A model generated the notes under the pieces. That model made no database searches, was not told the DNA's origin, and was given only the letters and a program-made list of their open reading frames with translations. A program made the translations under genes and the position numbers. A stretch of 64,000 nt of DNA from Chryseobacterium sp. (lineage in GTDB: Bacteria; Bacteroidota; Bacteroidia; Flavobacteriales; Weeksellaceae): assembly GCF_008831505.1 (NCBI RefSeq), contig NZ_CP044507.1:434001-498000 (forward strand), written 5' to 3'. Each line of letters starts with the position of its first letter. Position 1 is the stretch's first letter. Below are positions 53,901 through 64,000 of the stretch, in pieces.

Positions 53901-55237
53901 AAACGGTGAAGTGTAGGTGCCCTGTTCAGAAGAACCGGGTGGCCTTTCATAACATTTTCCAGAATATCATAAACAACAGGTTCTTTTCTGTCGATGATTC
54001 TCTTAGCTGACTTTACCGTCTTTACTATTCCTCTTTCAATCAGTTTTCTGATGATGAACGGTTTGTAAAGCTCGGCTGCCATATCTTTAGGGATACCGCA
54101 CTCGTGAAGTTTCAGGTTTGGTCCTACAACAATTACCGAACGTGCCGAGTAATCCACACGCTTACCAAGCAAGTTCTGACGGAAACGTCCCTGCTTACCT
54201 TTCAGTGAGTCAGACAGCGATTTCAGTGGTCTGTTGGATTCCGATTTTACAGCAGAAGATTTTCTGGTATTATCGAAAAGTGAATCCACAGATTCCTGAA
54301 GCATCCTTTTTTCGTTTCGAAGGATAACTTCCGGAGCTTTGATCTCAAGAAGTCTCTTCAGACGGTTATTACGGATAATCACCCTTCTGTAAAGGTCATT
54401 AAGGTCAGAAGTTGCGAATCGTCCTCCATCCAGTGGAACCAATGGTCTCAACTCCGGTGGTATAACAGGAAGAACTCTCATTACCATCCATTCGGGACGG
54501 TTAATCATTCTTGTGTTTGCTCCTCTTAAAGCTTCAACCACATTCAGACGCTTAAGGGCTTCGGTCCTTCTCTGCTTGGAACCTTCGTTATGTGCTTTGT
54601 GTCTCAGGTCAAAGGAAAGTTCGTCCAGTTTGATTCTTTTCAGAAGCTCTTCCACGGCCTCGGCACCCATTTTCGCCAGGAATTTATTTGGGTCAGAATC
54701 GTCCAGATACTGATTATCCGGCGGCAGGGTTTCCAGAACATCCAGGTACTCCTCTTCTGTAAGGAATTCCATTGGTTCGAAATCAGAACCGTCGGCTTTT
54801 TTGGCAATACCCTGCTGAATAACTACATACCTTTCGTAGTAGATGATCATGTCCAGCTTCTTGGACGGCATACCCAGAAGATATCCTATTTTGTTCGGTA
54901 AGGAACGGAAGTACCAGATGTGAGCAATAGGAACTACCAGGTTGATATGTCCGATTCTCTCTCTACGTACTTTTTTCTCCGTCACCTCAACACCACAACG
55001 GTCACAAACGATACCCTTATAACGGATTCTCTTGTACTTTCCGCAGGCACATTCGTAATCCTTTACAGGACCGAATATTTTCTCGCAGAACAGACCGTCC
55101 CTCTCAGGCTTGTGGGTTCTGTAGTTAATGGTTTCGGGCTTCAGGATCTCTCCCCTGGATTCCTGCAGGATAGATTCCGGTGATGCAAGACCGATGGTGA
55201 TTTTATTAAATCTGCTTGATTTATTTTTATTTGACAT
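50972..55237 (-). CDS. rpoC: DNA-directed RNA polymerase subunit beta'
   Basis: 1421 residues, full length. The N-terminal zinc site is [20 protein letters not shown], the absolutely conserved active-site motif is [15 protein letters not shown] with three Mg-binding Asp, and the second zinc cluster is in CGTLRG and [16 protein letters not shown]. The trigger loop region [16 protein letters not shown] is intact. It lies 95 bases after rpoB in the same transcript, with heptamer-like AT tracts in the gap. Confidence 0.98.
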   Translation of the reverse strand: MSNKNKSSRFNKITIGLASPESILQESRGEILKPETINYRTHKPERDGLFCEKIFGPVKDYECACGKYKRIRYKGIVCDRCGVEVTEKKVRRERIGHINLVVPIAHIWYFRSLPNKIGYLLGMPSKKLDMIIYYERYVVIQQGIAKKADGSDFEPMEFLTEEEYLDVLETLPPDNQYLDDSDPNKFLAKMGAEAVEELLKRIKLDELSFDLRHKAHNEGSKQRRTEALKRLNVVEALRGANTRMINRPEWMVMRVLPVIPPELRPLVPLDGGRFATSDLNDLYRRVIIRNNRLKRLLEIKAPEVILRNEKRMLQESVDSLFDNTRKSSAVKSESNRPLKSLSDSLKGKQGRFRQNLLGKRVDYSARSVIVVGPNLKLHECGIPKDMAAELYKPFIIRKLIERGIVKTVKSAKRIIDRKEPVVYDILENVMKGHPVLLNRAPTLHRLGIQAFQPKMIEGKAIQLHPLVTTAFNADFDGDQMAVHLPLGPEAILEAQLLMLGSQNILNPANGSPITVPSQDMVLGLYFMTKEAHSTDEVKIKGEGLAFYSPEEVEIAYAEGQISLNAKVKCRLPVKENGEIVTRLIDTTVGRILFNQIVPKQVGFINELLTKKSLRNVIGRILADTDFPTTVKFLDDMKDLGYENAFRGGLSFSLGDIVIPEEKKTMVAQAVENVDEIKANYNMGLITDTERYNQVIDVWTNTNAGLTEMIMSRMKTDQGGFNSVYMMLDSGARGSKEQIRQLSGMRGLMAKPQKAGSTGAEIIENPIVANFKEGLSILEYFISTHGARKGLADTALKTADAGYLTRRLVDVAQDVIITQDDCGTLRGTEVSPLKKNDEIVEKISERILGRVSLHDVYHPETDELLIHADTIINEAYAKLVEDAGIETIEVRSPLTCETKKGICAKCYGRNLATGKPIHMGEAVGVIGAQSIGEPGTQLTLRTFHQGGTAGNVSENPSIVARRDGIVEMDEVRTVTSENEEGKKAEILVSRSTEFRLVADNELRTPLMITNIPYGSELLVKPGDKVKKGDVIAKWDPYNAVIIAESAGKVEYEDIIQGVSFQLEIDEQTGFEEKVISESRNKKAVPTLKVVDAKGVEQRAYNLPVGAHLMVNDGEKIKAGKVMIKIPRKSAKAGDITGGLPRVTELFEARNPSNPAVVTEIDGVVSYGKIKRGNRELIVEAKTGERKIYLVKLSKQILVQENDFVTAGSPLSDGSVTPDDILKIKGPTAVQEYLVNEIQEVYRLQGVKIDDKHFEIIVRQMMTKVEIVDGGDTQFLEGALEHKFDFLEENNRVFGLKVVTDAGDSKELKPGQMITARELRDENSKLKREDLALVEVRDALPATATPVLQGITRAALQTKSFMSAASFQETTKVLNEAAVSGKVDYLTGLKENVIVGHRIPAGTGLKDYQNVIVGSRKEFEDIN

Positions 55238-55245
55238 TTTTGAAA

Positions 55246-55332
55246 TTTTAGATTATAGATTTTAGATTTTAGATTGATTATCAAACTGCTCCGACGCGGA
55301 AACAATTCAATTCATAATTTAAAATTTAAAAT
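55246..55332. repeat. Heptamer tracts between rpoB and rpoC
   Basis: 55246-55276 holds TTTAGAT/TATAGAT units, and about 55303-55332 holds AATTTAA/AATTCAA units, both in step of seven. The whole rpoB-rpoC spacer is thus mostly repeat. Confidence 0.8.
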
Positions 55333-58300
55333 TTATTCTTCAAGTCTTACATCCAGACCCAGACCCTGTAATTCATGCAGCAATACGTTGAATGATTCAG
55401 GAATTCCCGGTTCAGGCATAGCCTCACCTTTGGCAATGGCTTCATATGTTTTTGCTCTACCAATAACGTCATCCGACTTCACGGTCAGGATTTCCCTAAG
55501 GATATTGGATGCACCAAATGCTTCAAGAGCCCAAACCTCCATTTCACCGAATCTCTGACCACCGAACTGCGCTTTACCACCTAATGGCTGCTGCGTAATA
55601 AGGGAATAAGGTCCGATGGAACGTGCGTGCATCTTGTCGTCTACCATGTGACCCAGTTTCAGCATGTAAATGATACCCACTGTAGCCGGTTGTGAGAATC
55701 TCTCGCCGGTACCGCCGTCATACAGGTAAGTACTTCCGTATTTTGGTAGGTTGGCCTGGTCTGTATATTCCGTGATCTGCTCCAGCGAAGCACCGTCGAA
55801 GATTGGTGTGGCAAACTTAAGCCCCAGTTTTTTACCGGCCCATCCAAGTACCGTTTCGTAGATCTGACCAATGTTCATACGCGAAGGTACCCCAAGTGGG
55901 TTCAGTACGATGTCCACAGGTGTTCCGTCTTCCAGGAACGGCATGTCCTCCTCGCGAACAATTCTGGATACGATACCCTTGTTACCATGACGGCCTGCCA
56001 TTTTATCACCTACATTCAGCTTACGCTTCTTGGCGATATAAACTTTAGCAAGCTTCATGATACCTGCAGGAAGTTCATCACCTATGGAAACTGCAAATTT
56101 CTCACGGTTCTTGATACCTGCGATATCGTTGAACTTGATCTTATAATTATGGATCAGCTTGCGGATAAGGTCATTTTTCTCCTCATCAACAGTCCAGCCT
56201 GCACCACTGATGTTCACATAATCTTCAATGGAGGTAAGCAGTTTATGGGTGAATTTAACACCTTTACCGATCACTTCTTCTTCCAGGTCGTTATTAACCC
56301 CCTGGGAAGTTTTACCGTTTACCAGTGAGCCCAGTTTTTCGATAAGTGTATTTCTAAGGTCATCAAATTTCGCTTTGTAGCTGTTTTCGATTTCCTCAAG
56401 CTTCAGTTTTTCCTCAGCTCTTTTCTTTTTATCCTTGATGTTTCTGGAGAAAAGCTTTTTGTTGATCACAACACCTCTGAGAGAAGAGTCAGCTTTCAGG
56501 GAAGCATCCTTCACATCACCGGCTTTATCACCGAAGATAGCTCTAAGTAATTTTTCTTCCGGTGTTGGGTCGGATTCGCCTTTTGGCGTAATCTTACCGA
56601 TCATAATGTCACCGGGCTTCACTTCAGCACCAATACGGATCATACCGTTTTCATCAAGGTCTTTGGTAGCCTCTTCGGAAACGTTAGGGATATCTGCTGT
56701 AAGCTCTTCCATACCCAGTTTGGTATCACGGACTTCCAGTGAATATTCGTCCACGTGGATGGAAGTAAACCAGTCCTCACGAACGATTTTCTCGTTAATA
56801 ACGATGGCATCCTCAAAGTTGTATCCTTTCCATGGCATAAATGCTACTGTAAGGTTACGTCCAAGTGCAAGCTCACCGTTTTCGGTTGCGTAACCGTCGC
56901 AAAGAACCTGTCCTTTTTCCACTCTTTCGCCTACTCTTACGTTAGGTCTCAGGGTGATGGTTGTACTTTGGTTGGTCTTTCTGAACTTGGTCAGTTTATA
57001 AGTCTTCACAGAAGAGTCGAAGCTTACGATATCTTCATCTTCGCTTCTTTCGTAGTTAATCACGATTTTGTCTGCATCAACATATTCAACAACACCGTTT
57101 CCTTCTGCATTGATCAGGATACGTGAATCCTTGGCAACCTGCTTTTCCAGACCTGTACCAACAACCGGAGCTTCAGGCTTCAACAAAGGAACAGCCTGAC
57201 GCATCATGTTGGATCCCATCAGTGCACGGTTCGCATCATCATGCTCCAGGAATGGAATAAGGGATGCCGAAATACCTGAGATCTGGTTTGGTGCAACATC
57301 AATCAGGTCTACCTGGTTACCTTCAACCACAGGGTAGTCACCATCCAAACGGGCAATGATTCTGTCTGTTTCAAAAGTACCTTCGTCGCTAAGTTCAACG
57401 TTAGCCTGTGCGATAACTTTATTTTCTTCGTCCTCAGCATTCAGATAAATAGGCTCAGACTTCAGGTTTACCTTTCCGCCTTCCACTTTTCTGTATGGAG
57501 TTTCGATGAATCCTAAATTATTGATCTTGGCATAAATTCCCAAGGAAGAGATCAGACCGATGTTTGGTCCTTCAGGAGTTTCAATCGGACAGATACGGCC
57601 ATAGTGCGTATGATGCACGTCACGAACCTCGAAGCCGGCACGCTCTCTGGAAAGTCCGCCAGGTCCCAGTGCGGAAAGTCTGCGCTTGTGCGTAATTTCC
57701 GATAGTGGGTTGGTTTGGTCCATGAACTGCGAAAGCTGGTTGGTACCGAAGAAAGAGTTGATAACTGAAGTTAACGTTTTCGCGTTTACAAGGTCTATAG
57801 GCGTAAAGATCTCGTTATCTCTAACGTTCATTCTCTCGCGGATAGTTCTGGCGATACGGGAAAGACCCACGCCGAACTGTCCTGCCAGCTGCTCGCCTAC
57901 AGTTTTAATCCTTCTGTTGGAAAGGTGGTCAATATCATCAACCTCCGCCTTGGAGTTTACAAGTTCAATAAGGTGTCTTACAATGGCAATGATGTCCTCT
58001 TTTGTAAGAACTTCAGTAGTGTCAGGAATGTTAAGACCCAATTTCTTGTTCAGTCTGTAACGTCCTACTTCACCTAGAGAATATCTCTGTTCGGAGAAGA
58101 AAAGTTTCTCAATAATACCTCTTGCAGTTTCCTCATCTGGTGGATCTGCGTTACGCAGCTGACGGTAGATATACTCTACGGCCTCCTTTTCGGAATTGGT
58201 AGGGTCTTTCTGAAGGGTATTCTGGATGATGGAGAACTCGTTGGAGTTTTCCTTATGGATCAGGATGGATTTCACACCCGCTTCCAGGATCATATCGATA

Positions 58301-59169
58301 TGCTCTTTTTCAAGAACGGTCTCCCTGTCCAGGATGATCTCATTCCTTTCGATGGAAACCACCTCACCTGTATCCTCGTCAACGAAATCTTCAAACCAGG
58401 TGTTCAGAACTCTTGCGGCAAGGGTACGTCCTTCCACTTTCTTAAGTGCTGCTTTGGAAACCTTTACTTCTTCAGCAAGGTCAAAGATCTGAAGAATGTC
58501 TTTGTCAGATTCAAAACCGATGGCTCTGAGAAGGGTAGTTAAAGGCAATTTTTTCTTACGGTCAATGTACGCATACATTACGTTGTTGATGTCCGTAGTA
58601 AATTCCATCCATGATCCTTTGAAAGGGATAATTCTGGAATAGTAAAGTTTGGTTCCGTTCGCGTGGTAGGTCTGTCCGAAGAACACACCCGGTGAACGGT
58701 GAAGTTGGGTTACAATTACACGCTCGGCACCGTTGATGATAAAGGAACCGGACGGAGTCATATAAGGTACAGGCCCCAAATAAACATCCTGGATAACCGT
58801 TTGGAAATCTTCATGTTCCGGGTCGGTACAGTAAAGCTTCAGTCTCGCCTTCAGCGGAACAGAATAGGTAAGACCTCTTTCCACACATTCGTCAATTGAA
58901 TAACGCGGGGAATCTACCAGATAGTCCAGGAATTCCAGCACAAACTGGTTACGGGAATCGGTAATTGGGAAGTTTTCCTGAAAAGTCTTGTACAGACCTT
59001 CACTCACACGGGATTCCGGAAGCGTGTCCAGCTGGAAGAAATCCTTGAAAGAGGCAATCTGCACATCCAGGAAATCAGGTGCTGCCACACGGCCCTTTGC
59101 TGTAGAAAAGTTAATTCTTTCCTTAACAGCTAATTCCGCAGTGTTTTTTGTAGCTTTAGATTTACTCAT
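55333..59169 (-). CDS. rpoB: DNA-directed RNA polymerase subunit beta
   Basis: 1278 residues, full length. The rifampicin region is visible as [31 protein letters not shown], and the C-terminal conserved part as [15 protein letters not shown] and [21 protein letters not shown]. It begins [19 protein letters not shown]. The usual upstream partner rplL is absent; instead a 410-base gap with a promoter separates it from lpxK. Confidence 0.98.
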   Translation of the reverse strand: MSKSKATKNTAELAVKERINFSTAKGRVAAPDFLDVQIASFKDFFQLDTLPESRVSEGLYKTFQENFPITDSRNQFVLEFLDYLVDSPRYSIDECVERGLTYSVPLKARLKLYCTDPEHEDFQTVIQDVYLGPVPYMTPSGSFIINGAERVIVTQLHRSPGVFFGQTYHANGTKLYYSRIIPFKGSWMEFTTDINNVMYAYIDRKKKLPLTTLLRAIGFESDKDILQIFDLAEEVKVSKAALKKVEGRTLAARVLNTWFEDFVDEDTGEVVSIERNEIILDRETVLEKEHIDMILEAGVKSILIHKENSNEFSIIQNTLQKDPTNSEKEAVEYIYRQLRNADPPDEETARGIIEKLFFSEQRYSLGEVGRYRLNKKLGLNIPDTTEVLTKEDIIAIVRHLIELVNSKAEVDDIDHLSNRRIKTVGEQLAGQFGVGLSRIARTIRERMNVRDNEIFTPIDLVNAKTLTSVINSFFGTNQLSQFMDQTNPLSEITHKRRLSALGPGGLSRERAGFEVRDVHHTHYGRICPIETPEGPNIGLISSLGIYAKINNLGFIETPYRKVEGGKVNLKSEPIYLNAEDEENKVIAQANVELSDEGTFETDRIIARLDGDYPVVEGNQVDLIDVAPNQISGISASLIPFLEHDDANRALMGSNMMRQAVPLLKPEAPVVGTGLEKQVAKDSRILINAEGNGVVEYVDADKIVINYERSEDEDIVSFDSSVKTYKLTKFRKTNQSTTITLRPNVRVGERVEKGQVLCDGYATENGELALGRNLTVAFMPWKGYNFEDAIVINEKIVREDWFTSIHVDEYSLEVRDTKLGMEELTADIPNVSEEATKDLDENGMIRIGAEVKPGDIMIGKITPKGESDPTPEEKLLRAIFGDKAGDVKDASLKADSSLRGVVINKKLFSRNIKDKKKRAEEKLKLEEIENSYKAKFDDLRNTLIEKLGSLVNGKTSQGVNNDLEEEVIGKGVKFTHKLLTSIEDYVNISGAGWTVDEEKNDLIRKLIHNYKIKFNDIAGIKNREKFAVSIGDELPAGIMKLAKVYIAKKRKLNVGDKMAGRHGNKGIVSRIVREEDMPFLEDGTPVDIVLNPLGVPSRMNIGQIYETVLGWAGKKLGLKFATPIFDGASLEQITEYTDQANLPKYGSTYLYDGGTGERFSQPATVGIIYMLKLGHMVDDKMHARSIGPYSLITQQPLGGKAQFGGQRFGEMEVWALEAFGASNILREILTVKSDDVIGRAKTYEAIAKGEAMPEPGIPESFNVLLHELQGLGLDVRLEE

Positions 59170-59487
59170 AAAGTAATAAAAAAAAGTGTTGGGTTAAAAA
59201 ATATTTTGTTGTTCACAAAAAATATTTAGTAAGTTTGGCAGGAGAAGCGGGGAGGTTAAGTTATCCGTTACAATTACTGGCTCCCGGGCTGTTCCCGGCT
59301 CTTACTAATTGCAACACCGGTATATCTTTTCACGGAGTAGTGCAAAATATTTTTTACTTTCCTAAATTCGGAAATCCGAAATTTCAAAAGGACTAAAACG
59401 CCGAAAACCCCATCACCACGGGCGAAAGAGTTAATAATGGATATGTTTTTAAGGCTTTTGGAACAACGGATAACTTCAAAAGGATTG

Positions 59488-59518
59488 CAAATGTACGGTT
59501 TAATTATCTAATGTACAA
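59488..59518 (-). promoter_or_regulatory. Promoter of rpoBC, about 310 bases before the start codon
   Basis: On the minus strand TTG (59516-59518), a 20-base spacer and TACATTTG (59488-59495). The implied leader of about 310 bases holds a GC-rich hairpin (GCCGGGAACAGCCCGGG, about 59284-59300) in otherwise AT-rich sequence and could be regulatory. Confidence 0.7.
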
Positions 59519-59580
59519 ACCTTTAGAGCGTTAAAATATTGTGAATGTTCTGTATCCGTCTAAAGCTGCCAAATCAGCAG

Positions 59581-60609
59581 CTATGAACTGGATCTGATAT
59601 AATTCAGAATGGCCTGGTTAAAGTCTTCCCGCTTATCTATATTCACGTTTATTGGCCAGTAAAAAACCAGATCCCTCAGCATATCGAAGGTTTTCAGCCG
59701 CACAAAATCCTTTTCCGTAGTCAGGATCAGACGGTACTCGCCCAGTTTTTTATATTCCGACAGTATTTTTTTGATGTCATCTTCAGAAAAATCATGATGA
59801 TCCTTAAATTTAAGATGTGTTACGCGCTGTGAAAATTTAGCCAGATGTTCGGTCAGTGGTTTAGGATTGGCAATGCCTGTAATCAGCAGTATGTCATAGT
59901 AAGCCAGGTTGTTATCAGGAATTGACTTGCTAAGTGAAAATACCTGTTCATCATAGGAGATGGATGAAAAGAATACCTTTTGGTAATGCTGAGGACGGAT
60001 TCTGGAGATGTAATACTGTCTTTTTTCATCGGTGAGTTCAGCAGGACATTTGGAAACGACGATAATCTGCGCCCTGGAAGCTCCACTGCGGCTTTCCCGG
60101 AGGTCACCTGCCGGCAGGATATGATCTTTGAAATAAGGGTCATTATAATCCGTCATCAGGATATTGAAGCCTGCTTTTATAGCGCGGTGCTGATAGGCAT
60201 CGTCCAGAACCAGGACTTCAAGGTCCATATCCTCAATGATTTTCTTTGCGCCGGGAACGCGCTCCTCTGAAACACCAATTACAAAACGGTTCCTGAAACG
60301 TTCGAAAAGCTGCATGGCCTCGTCGCCCACCATCTTATAATTGCTTTCGTAGTTAACGATGGCGTAACCTTTGGTCACCCGCCCGTAACCGCGGGAAAGC
60401 ACTCCTGTGCGGTAGTTTCTGGAAAGCAGATCAGCCAGATACATTACCATGGGTGATTTCCCGCTGCCGCCTACAGACAGGTTACCTACATTGATAATAG
60501 GAGTGCGGAAGCGTGTCGACTTTTTAATACCTACATTATATAAGGTATTGCGGATTCCCGTACCAAGGTGGTAAAGCAGGGAAAAAGGGTAGAGGTACCA
60601 TCTTTTCAT
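59581..60609 (-). CDS. lpxK: Tetraacyldisaccharide 4'-kinase
   Basis: 342 residues from the ATG at 60609 (MKRWYLYPFSLLYHLGTGIRN); an upstream in-frame TTG was not chosen. LpxK phosphorylates the lipid A precursor at the inner membrane. The P-loop-like motif is NVGNLSVGGSGKSPMV, followed by LSRGYGR and the LDDAYQHR segment typical of the family. The C-terminal TTEKDFVRL is also conserved. Divergent from truA. Confidence 0.94.
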   Translation of the reverse strand: MKRWYLYPFSLLYHLGTGIRNTLYNVGIKKSTRFRTPIINVGNLSVGGSGKSPMVMYLADLLSRNYRTGVLSRGYGRVTKGYAIVNYESNYKMVGDEAMQLFERFRNRFVIGVSEERVPGAKKIIEDMDLEVLVLDDAYQHRAIKAGFNILMTDYNDPYFKDHILPAGDLRESRSGASRAQIIVVSKCPAELTDEKRQYYISRIRPQHYQKVFFSSISYDEQVFSLSKSIPDNNLAYYDILLITGIANPKPLTEHLAKFSQRVTHLKFKDHHDFSEDDIKKILSEYKKLGEYRLILTTEKDFVRLKTFDMLRDLVFYWPINVNIDKREDFNQAILNYIRSSS

Positions 60610-60717
60610 ACCGCGCAAAAATAGACAATTTTAAGAATTCTTTAACTAATTCCACCCTGACTTTTACCTGATATCATTTAGAATGATTTCTATATTTTTG
60701 CAGCGTAATTTTAGATT

Positions 60718-61455
60718 TTGAGGTATTTTATTGAGTTCGCCTACAGCGGTAAACACTATTTCGGTTATCAGATCCAGCCAAATGAAATTTCAGTTCAGCA
60801 GGAACTTGAAAAAGCACTGAGTACCATGCTGCGTGAACCGGTAAAAACCACAGGCGCGGGCCGTACGGATACGGGCGTGCACGCCAAGCAGATGTTTGCC
60901 CATTTCAATACTGAAAGTGTAATCCCAGCCGACCTGCCGTACCGGCTCAACAGTTTTCTGCCGTCTGATATTGCCGTAAAAAGGATTTTTGCCGTGGCGG
61001 ATGACCTTCATGCCCGGTTCAGTGCGACTTACCGAACCTATGAATACTATATCGCTTCCGAAAAGAATCCCTTTTCGCAGGATTCCGCCTGGCAATTGTG
61101 GCGACGGAAACTTGACATTGTAAAAATGAATGAAGCCTGCAAAATCCTTTTCGAATACGAAGATTTTACAAGTTTTGCCAAACTGCATACAGATAACAGG
61201 ACCAACAACTGCAAAATATACAGGGCATTTTGGGAACAGAATGATTCAGAGCTTAAATTCACGGTTTCGGCGGACCGTTTTTTAAGAAATATGGTGCGTG
61301 CCATCGTTGGAACGATGGTTGAAATCGGAGCCGGTAAAATGCTGCCTCAGGAACTTCGTAAGGTTATAGAGGGGAAAAACCGTAATTTGGCCGGAACATC
61401 TGCACCTCCACAGGGACTTTTCCTGGTAGAAGTAGGTTATAACTTCAAAAATTAG
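60718..61455 (+). CDS. truA: tRNA pseudouridine synthase A
   Basis: 245 residues. It makes pseudouridine in the tRNA anticodon stem (positions 38-40). The catalytic Asp51 lies in GAGRTDTGVHAKQMFAH. The start is a TTG at 60718 (RYFIEFAYSGKHYFGYQ): a stop codon is in frame two codons upstream and no ATG fits. A TATTTTTG box lies at 60693-60700. The next gene starts 3 bases after its stop. Confidence 0.95.
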   Translation: MRYFIEFAYSGKHYFGYQIQPNEISVQQELEKALSTMLREPVKTTGAGRTDTGVHAKQMFAHFNTESVIPADLPYRLNSFLPSDIAVKRIFAVADDLHARFSATYRTYEYYIASEKNPFSQDSAWQLWRRKLDIVKMNEACKILFEYEDFTSFAKLHTDNRTNNCKIYRAFWEQNDSELKFTVSADRFLRNMVRAIVGTMVEIGAGKMLPQELRKVIEGKNRNLAGTSAPPQGLFLVEVGYNFKN

Positions 61456-61458
61456 TAA

Positions 61459-61797
61459 ATGCTTGCAATCTTAATTATTTTCGCGGCCTACCGTTTTTAT
61501 TCCTCATTGGCGGGAAGATTCAAAAAAATGAAGTGGCACTATGGCCTTCTGGGCATTGGTGTTTATCTGGGATCGCAGTTGGTCGTTGGCTTTGTGTATG
61601 GGCTATACATGGCGATTGCAAATCCAGACACCGTTTATGAAAATTCCTTTACAAGTTATACTATGGTGGACTTTGTGGGCTGGTTAATTTCCATAGGAGC
61701 TGTTTACGGTGTCTATATATTGTTAGAGAAAAGATTTGATAAAGAACGGGCAGCACCTATGTCCGAAATCAACGAAATTGGAAAGTCTGAGGTATAA
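61459..61797 (+). CDS. Small membrane protein, function unknown
   Basis: 112 residues with three hydrophobic segments (about 1-14, 28-52, 70-90) and a charged cytoplasmic tail (EKRFDKERAAPMSEINEIGK). No family recognised. It lies 3 bases after truA and 3 bases before the ABC transporter gene, so the genes are tightly coupled. A role with the exporter is possible but unproven. Confidence 0.75.
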   Translation: MLAILIIFAAYRFYSSLAGRFKKMKWHYGLLGIGVYLGSQLVVGFVYGLYMAIANPDTVYENSFTSYTMVDFVGWLISIGAVYGVYILLEKRFDKERAAPMSEINEIGKSEV

Positions 61798-61800
61798 ATA

Positions 61801-63552
61801 ATGAAGAAGCAAACCACATGGCAAATCATACAGCGGCTGTTCCGGATCGGGATGAAGTTCCGGTCGTGGTTTATCATCACTCTGATTATTTCGGTAGTCC
61901 TTTCGGTAATTTCCACATACCGGCCATATCTCACGATGCAGATTGTAGACACCGACATCATTGCTCTGGGCGACCGCGAACAGATGATGAAGCATATTTA
62001 CATCCTGATTGCTTTGGTATTTGGTGAATCGCTTCTCAATTTCTTTTTGGTTTACTTCTCCAATTTCATTTCGCAGAATGTCATTCGCGATATCCGGGAG
62101 CGACTTTATGAAAAGCTGATTTACTTTCGTACTGCCTTTTTCGACAGGACACCTATTGGCCAGTTGGTAACCCGTGCTGTGGGCGATGTGGAAACTATCG
62201 CAACCGTGTACACAGACGGTTTCCTGATGGTGTTTGGAGATATTCTGAGGATTGTGTTTGTGCTGTTCATGATGTTTCAGGTAGATGTGAACCTGAGTTA
62301 TATCTCCCTTGCCATTCTTCCGCTGATGGTGGTAATTACCCGGTTTTTTCAGAAAAGACTGAAAAAAGCCTTTGGCGATGAGCGCACCTGGACCTCCAAC
62401 CAGAATTCCTTTGTACAGGAAAGACTTAGCGGAATGACCCTTGTTCAGGTCTTCAACCGACAGGAAGCCGAGTTTAAGAAATTTGACGAAATCAACATCA
62501 CCCTAAAAGCTGCGCTGCTCCGGACAGTATTTATATTCTCCCTCTTTTTCCCTGTGGTGGAACTTATTTCTTCGCTTTTCATAGGTTTTATTCTTTTTTA
62601 CGGTGGTTATGTAACCATTACAGCGGGTAAGGTAATTGCTTTTATACAGTTCATCTCAATGCTGATACGCCCACTGCGGCAGATTGCCGACCGGTTCAAC
62701 AATATCCAGCGCGGAATTGTGGGTGCCGAAAGGGTTTTGGGAATTATGGATGAAGATGATGCTCTGTCCAATGAAGGCAAGGTGTGCAAAGATCATTTTG
62801 ACGGTCGGATTGAGTTTCGGGACGTACATTTTTCCTACGATGATAAACAGGAAGTCCTGAAGGGAATCAGTTTTAAGGTAAATCCCGGCGAGACGGTAGC
62901 CATCGTAGGTGCTACCGGTGCAGGCAAATCAACAATTATCAGCCTGATTACACGGCTCTATGATATTAATTCAGGTAAGATTCTGCTGGATGATATTGAA
63001 CTTAAGGAGTACGAACTCTATAACCTGCGGAGTCATGTCGGCGTGGTACTTCAGGATGTTTTCCTTTTCCACGGCAGTATTTTCGAAAACCTTTCCTTTG
63101 GCGATGACACCATAACAATGGAGCAGATTCGGAAGGTGGCCCAGGAAGTAGGTGTGCATGACTTCATTGAAAGTTTGCCCGGTGGTTATGAGTATGTAGT
63201 TAGCGAACGTGGCTCGTCCATTTCGTTGGGTCAGCGGCAATTGCTGTCCTTTGTGCGGGCCTATTTGTCCGATCCGAAAATCCTGATTCTGGACGAAGCT
63301 ACCTCATCAATAGACCACGAAAGTGAGAAGCTGATACAGCGGGCCACTGAAAAAATTACCAAAAACCGCACCTCCATCATCATCGCGCACCGCCTTTCTA
63401 CAATTGAAAAGGCGGATAAAATCATTGTAATGGATGGCGGACGAATTGTGGAAGAAGGAAAGCACATGGAATTGCTTCAGAAAAACGGTTATTATGCGAC
63501 ACTCTACAAATCACAGCTGAAGCACGAAGTGGAAGAGTCAGAAAAATCATAA
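61801..63552 (+). CDS. ABC exporter, fused membrane and ATPase domains
   Basis: 583 residues. Six transmembrane helices lie in residues about 15-310, then the ATPase: Walker A GATGAGKST at about 370, Q-loop VVLQDVFLF, signature SISLGQRQLL (Leu in the second position is unlike LSGGQ but occurs in relatives), Walker B ILILDEATSSID and H-loop IIAHRLSTI. This is the MsbA/multidrug half-transporter type, which works as a dimer. The substrate is unknown; lipid or drug export are both possible. It is followed one base later by a small ORF. Confidence 0.92.
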   Translation: MKKQTTWQIIQRLFRIGMKFRSWFIITLIISVVLSVISTYRPYLTMQIVDTDIIALGDREQMMKHIYILIALVFGESLLNFFLVYFSNFISQNVIRDIRERLYEKLIYFRTAFFDRTPIGQLVTRAVGDVETIATVYTDGFLMVFGDILRIVFVLFMMFQVDVNLSYISLAILPLMVVITRFFQKRLKKAFGDERTWTSNQNSFVQERLSGMTLVQVFNRQEAEFKKFDEINITLKAALLRTVFIFSLFFPVVELISSLFIGFILFYGGYVTITAGKVIAFIQFISMLIRPLRQIADRFNNIQRGIVGAERVLGIMDEDDALSNEGKVCKDHFDGRIEFRDVHFSYDDKQEVLKGISFKVNPGETVAIVGATGAGKSTIISLITRLYDINSGKILLDDIELKEYELYNLRSHVGVVLQDVFLFHGSIFENLSFGDDTITMEQIRKVAQEVGVHDFIESLPGGYEYVVSERGSSISLGQRQLLSFVRAYLSDPKILILDEATSSIDHESEKLIQRATEKITKNRTSIIIAHRLSTIEKADKIIVMDGGRIVEEGKHMELLQKNGYYATLYKSQLKHEVEESEKS

Positions 63553-63553
63553 A

Positions 63554-63772
63554 ATGGATAAAAGTATTTTTGATGAATTCCAGGAATTCAAAATCGAACT
63601 GAAAAAATTTAATATCGAAGTCCTGAATATTGTAAAAGTTGGGAATGGAAGTATGGATTTCCATGAGATCCAATACCGGTCACCACGCTTTGAGGAGGTA
63701 AAAAAAGTATTTGTACACCGCCACAGGCTGGACGAACTGCTTCAGCAGTTTAGGGAGACATATAAGCAGTAA
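63554..63772 (+). CDS. Small soluble protein after the ABC exporter
   Basis: 72 residues, charged and probably helical (MDKSIFDEFQEFKIELKKFNIEVLNIV, VKKVFVHRHRLDELLQQFRETYK). No signal peptide and no family recognised. It starts one base after the exporter stop, which argues for translation coupling and a real gene. The rest of the window to 64000 shows nothing recognisable. Confidence 0.7.
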   Translation: MDKSIFDEFQEFKIELKKFNIEVLNIVKVGNGSMDFHEIQYRSPRFEEVKKVFVHRHRLDELLQQFRETYKQ

Positions 63773-64000
63773 TATCCTCTATCTTTTGTAACCAAATCGG
63801 GGTGGACTTTCTGGTTTCTTTAGAAGTTCAGGCTGTATTCCGACTAAACAAATTCCAAATATTTTTGGAACTATATTCAATTAAATAAAATTATAGGTTT
63901 TTTTATCCTTTTTTATGTGTTTTAGAACTGTAAGTTATGTTTAAACAACAAAAATGCATTTTCCCAAAAAATACAGCTTCCGTAATTGATTGATAGATAG

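Overview
The window comes from a member of the Bacteroidota, class Flavobacteriia, most likely a Chryseobacterium-like member of the Weeksellaceae. The signs are promoters of the Bacteroidota type (TTG, 18-20 bases, TAnnTTTG) before rRNA, tRNA and protein genes, almost no Shine-Dalgarno sites, a 16S rRNA whose 3' tail lacks the usual CCUCC, and family-typical genes (IPExxxVDY protein between rnc and pyk, DUF3467 gene behind rpoC). It is ordinary chromosome; no prophage, plasmid or CRISPR array was seen.

Layout. 0-7.5 kb: paaZ with an unusual C-terminal domain, a REP-associated transposase with its palindromes, a SMUG2-type glycosylase overlapping an enoyl-CoA hydratase, a methyltransferase. 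7.5-15.2 kb: membrane protein / wHTH regulator / DUF4173 protein cluster, lipoproteins, dtd, greA, a HIT protein, clpX, a TlpA-like protein. 15.2-16.4 kb: tRNA-Met followed by three 339-bp tandem units, each holding a GIY-YIG nuclease ORF and a copy of the tRNA 3' end. 16.6-22.4 kb: one rRNA operon (16S, tRNA-Ile, tRNA-Ala, 23S, 5S) with three tandem promoters. 22.4-22.9 kb: dense heptamer repeats. 22.9-29.2 kb: SRAP protein and an SOS-like mutagenesis cassette (S24 repressor, divergent Y-family polymerase and DnaE2-like polymerase). 29.4-33.7 kb: acpP-fabF-rnc-IPExxxVDY-pyk. 33.9-36.4 kb: an XRE regulator, an unknown gene and 1.4 kb of decayed repeats. 36.4-37.5 kb: canonical dinB. 37.6-44.6 kb: AraC regulator and a chaperone-usher-like surface fibre locus. 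44.7-49.5 kb: alpha-amylase, the radical SAM/DUF4130 pair, alcohol dehydrogenase. 50.5-59.2 kb: DUF3467, rpoC and rpoB on the minus strand. 59.6-63.8 kb: lpxK, truA, a small membrane protein, an ABC exporter and a small ORF.

What stands out. (1) Nearly all low-complexity intergenic sequence is built on a 7-base period, with several different heptamer units, on both strands, including inside the rRNA spacers and directly against a start codon. (2) The tRNA-Met/GIY-YIG tandem array looks like a cassette that repeatedly used the tRNA 3' end. (3) The locus at 38.5-44.6 kb has the parts list of a chaperone-usher system in a phylum where that pathway is not standard. (4) The 16S anti-Shine-Dalgarno core is altered. 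All calls come from reading the sequence; no database search was run.
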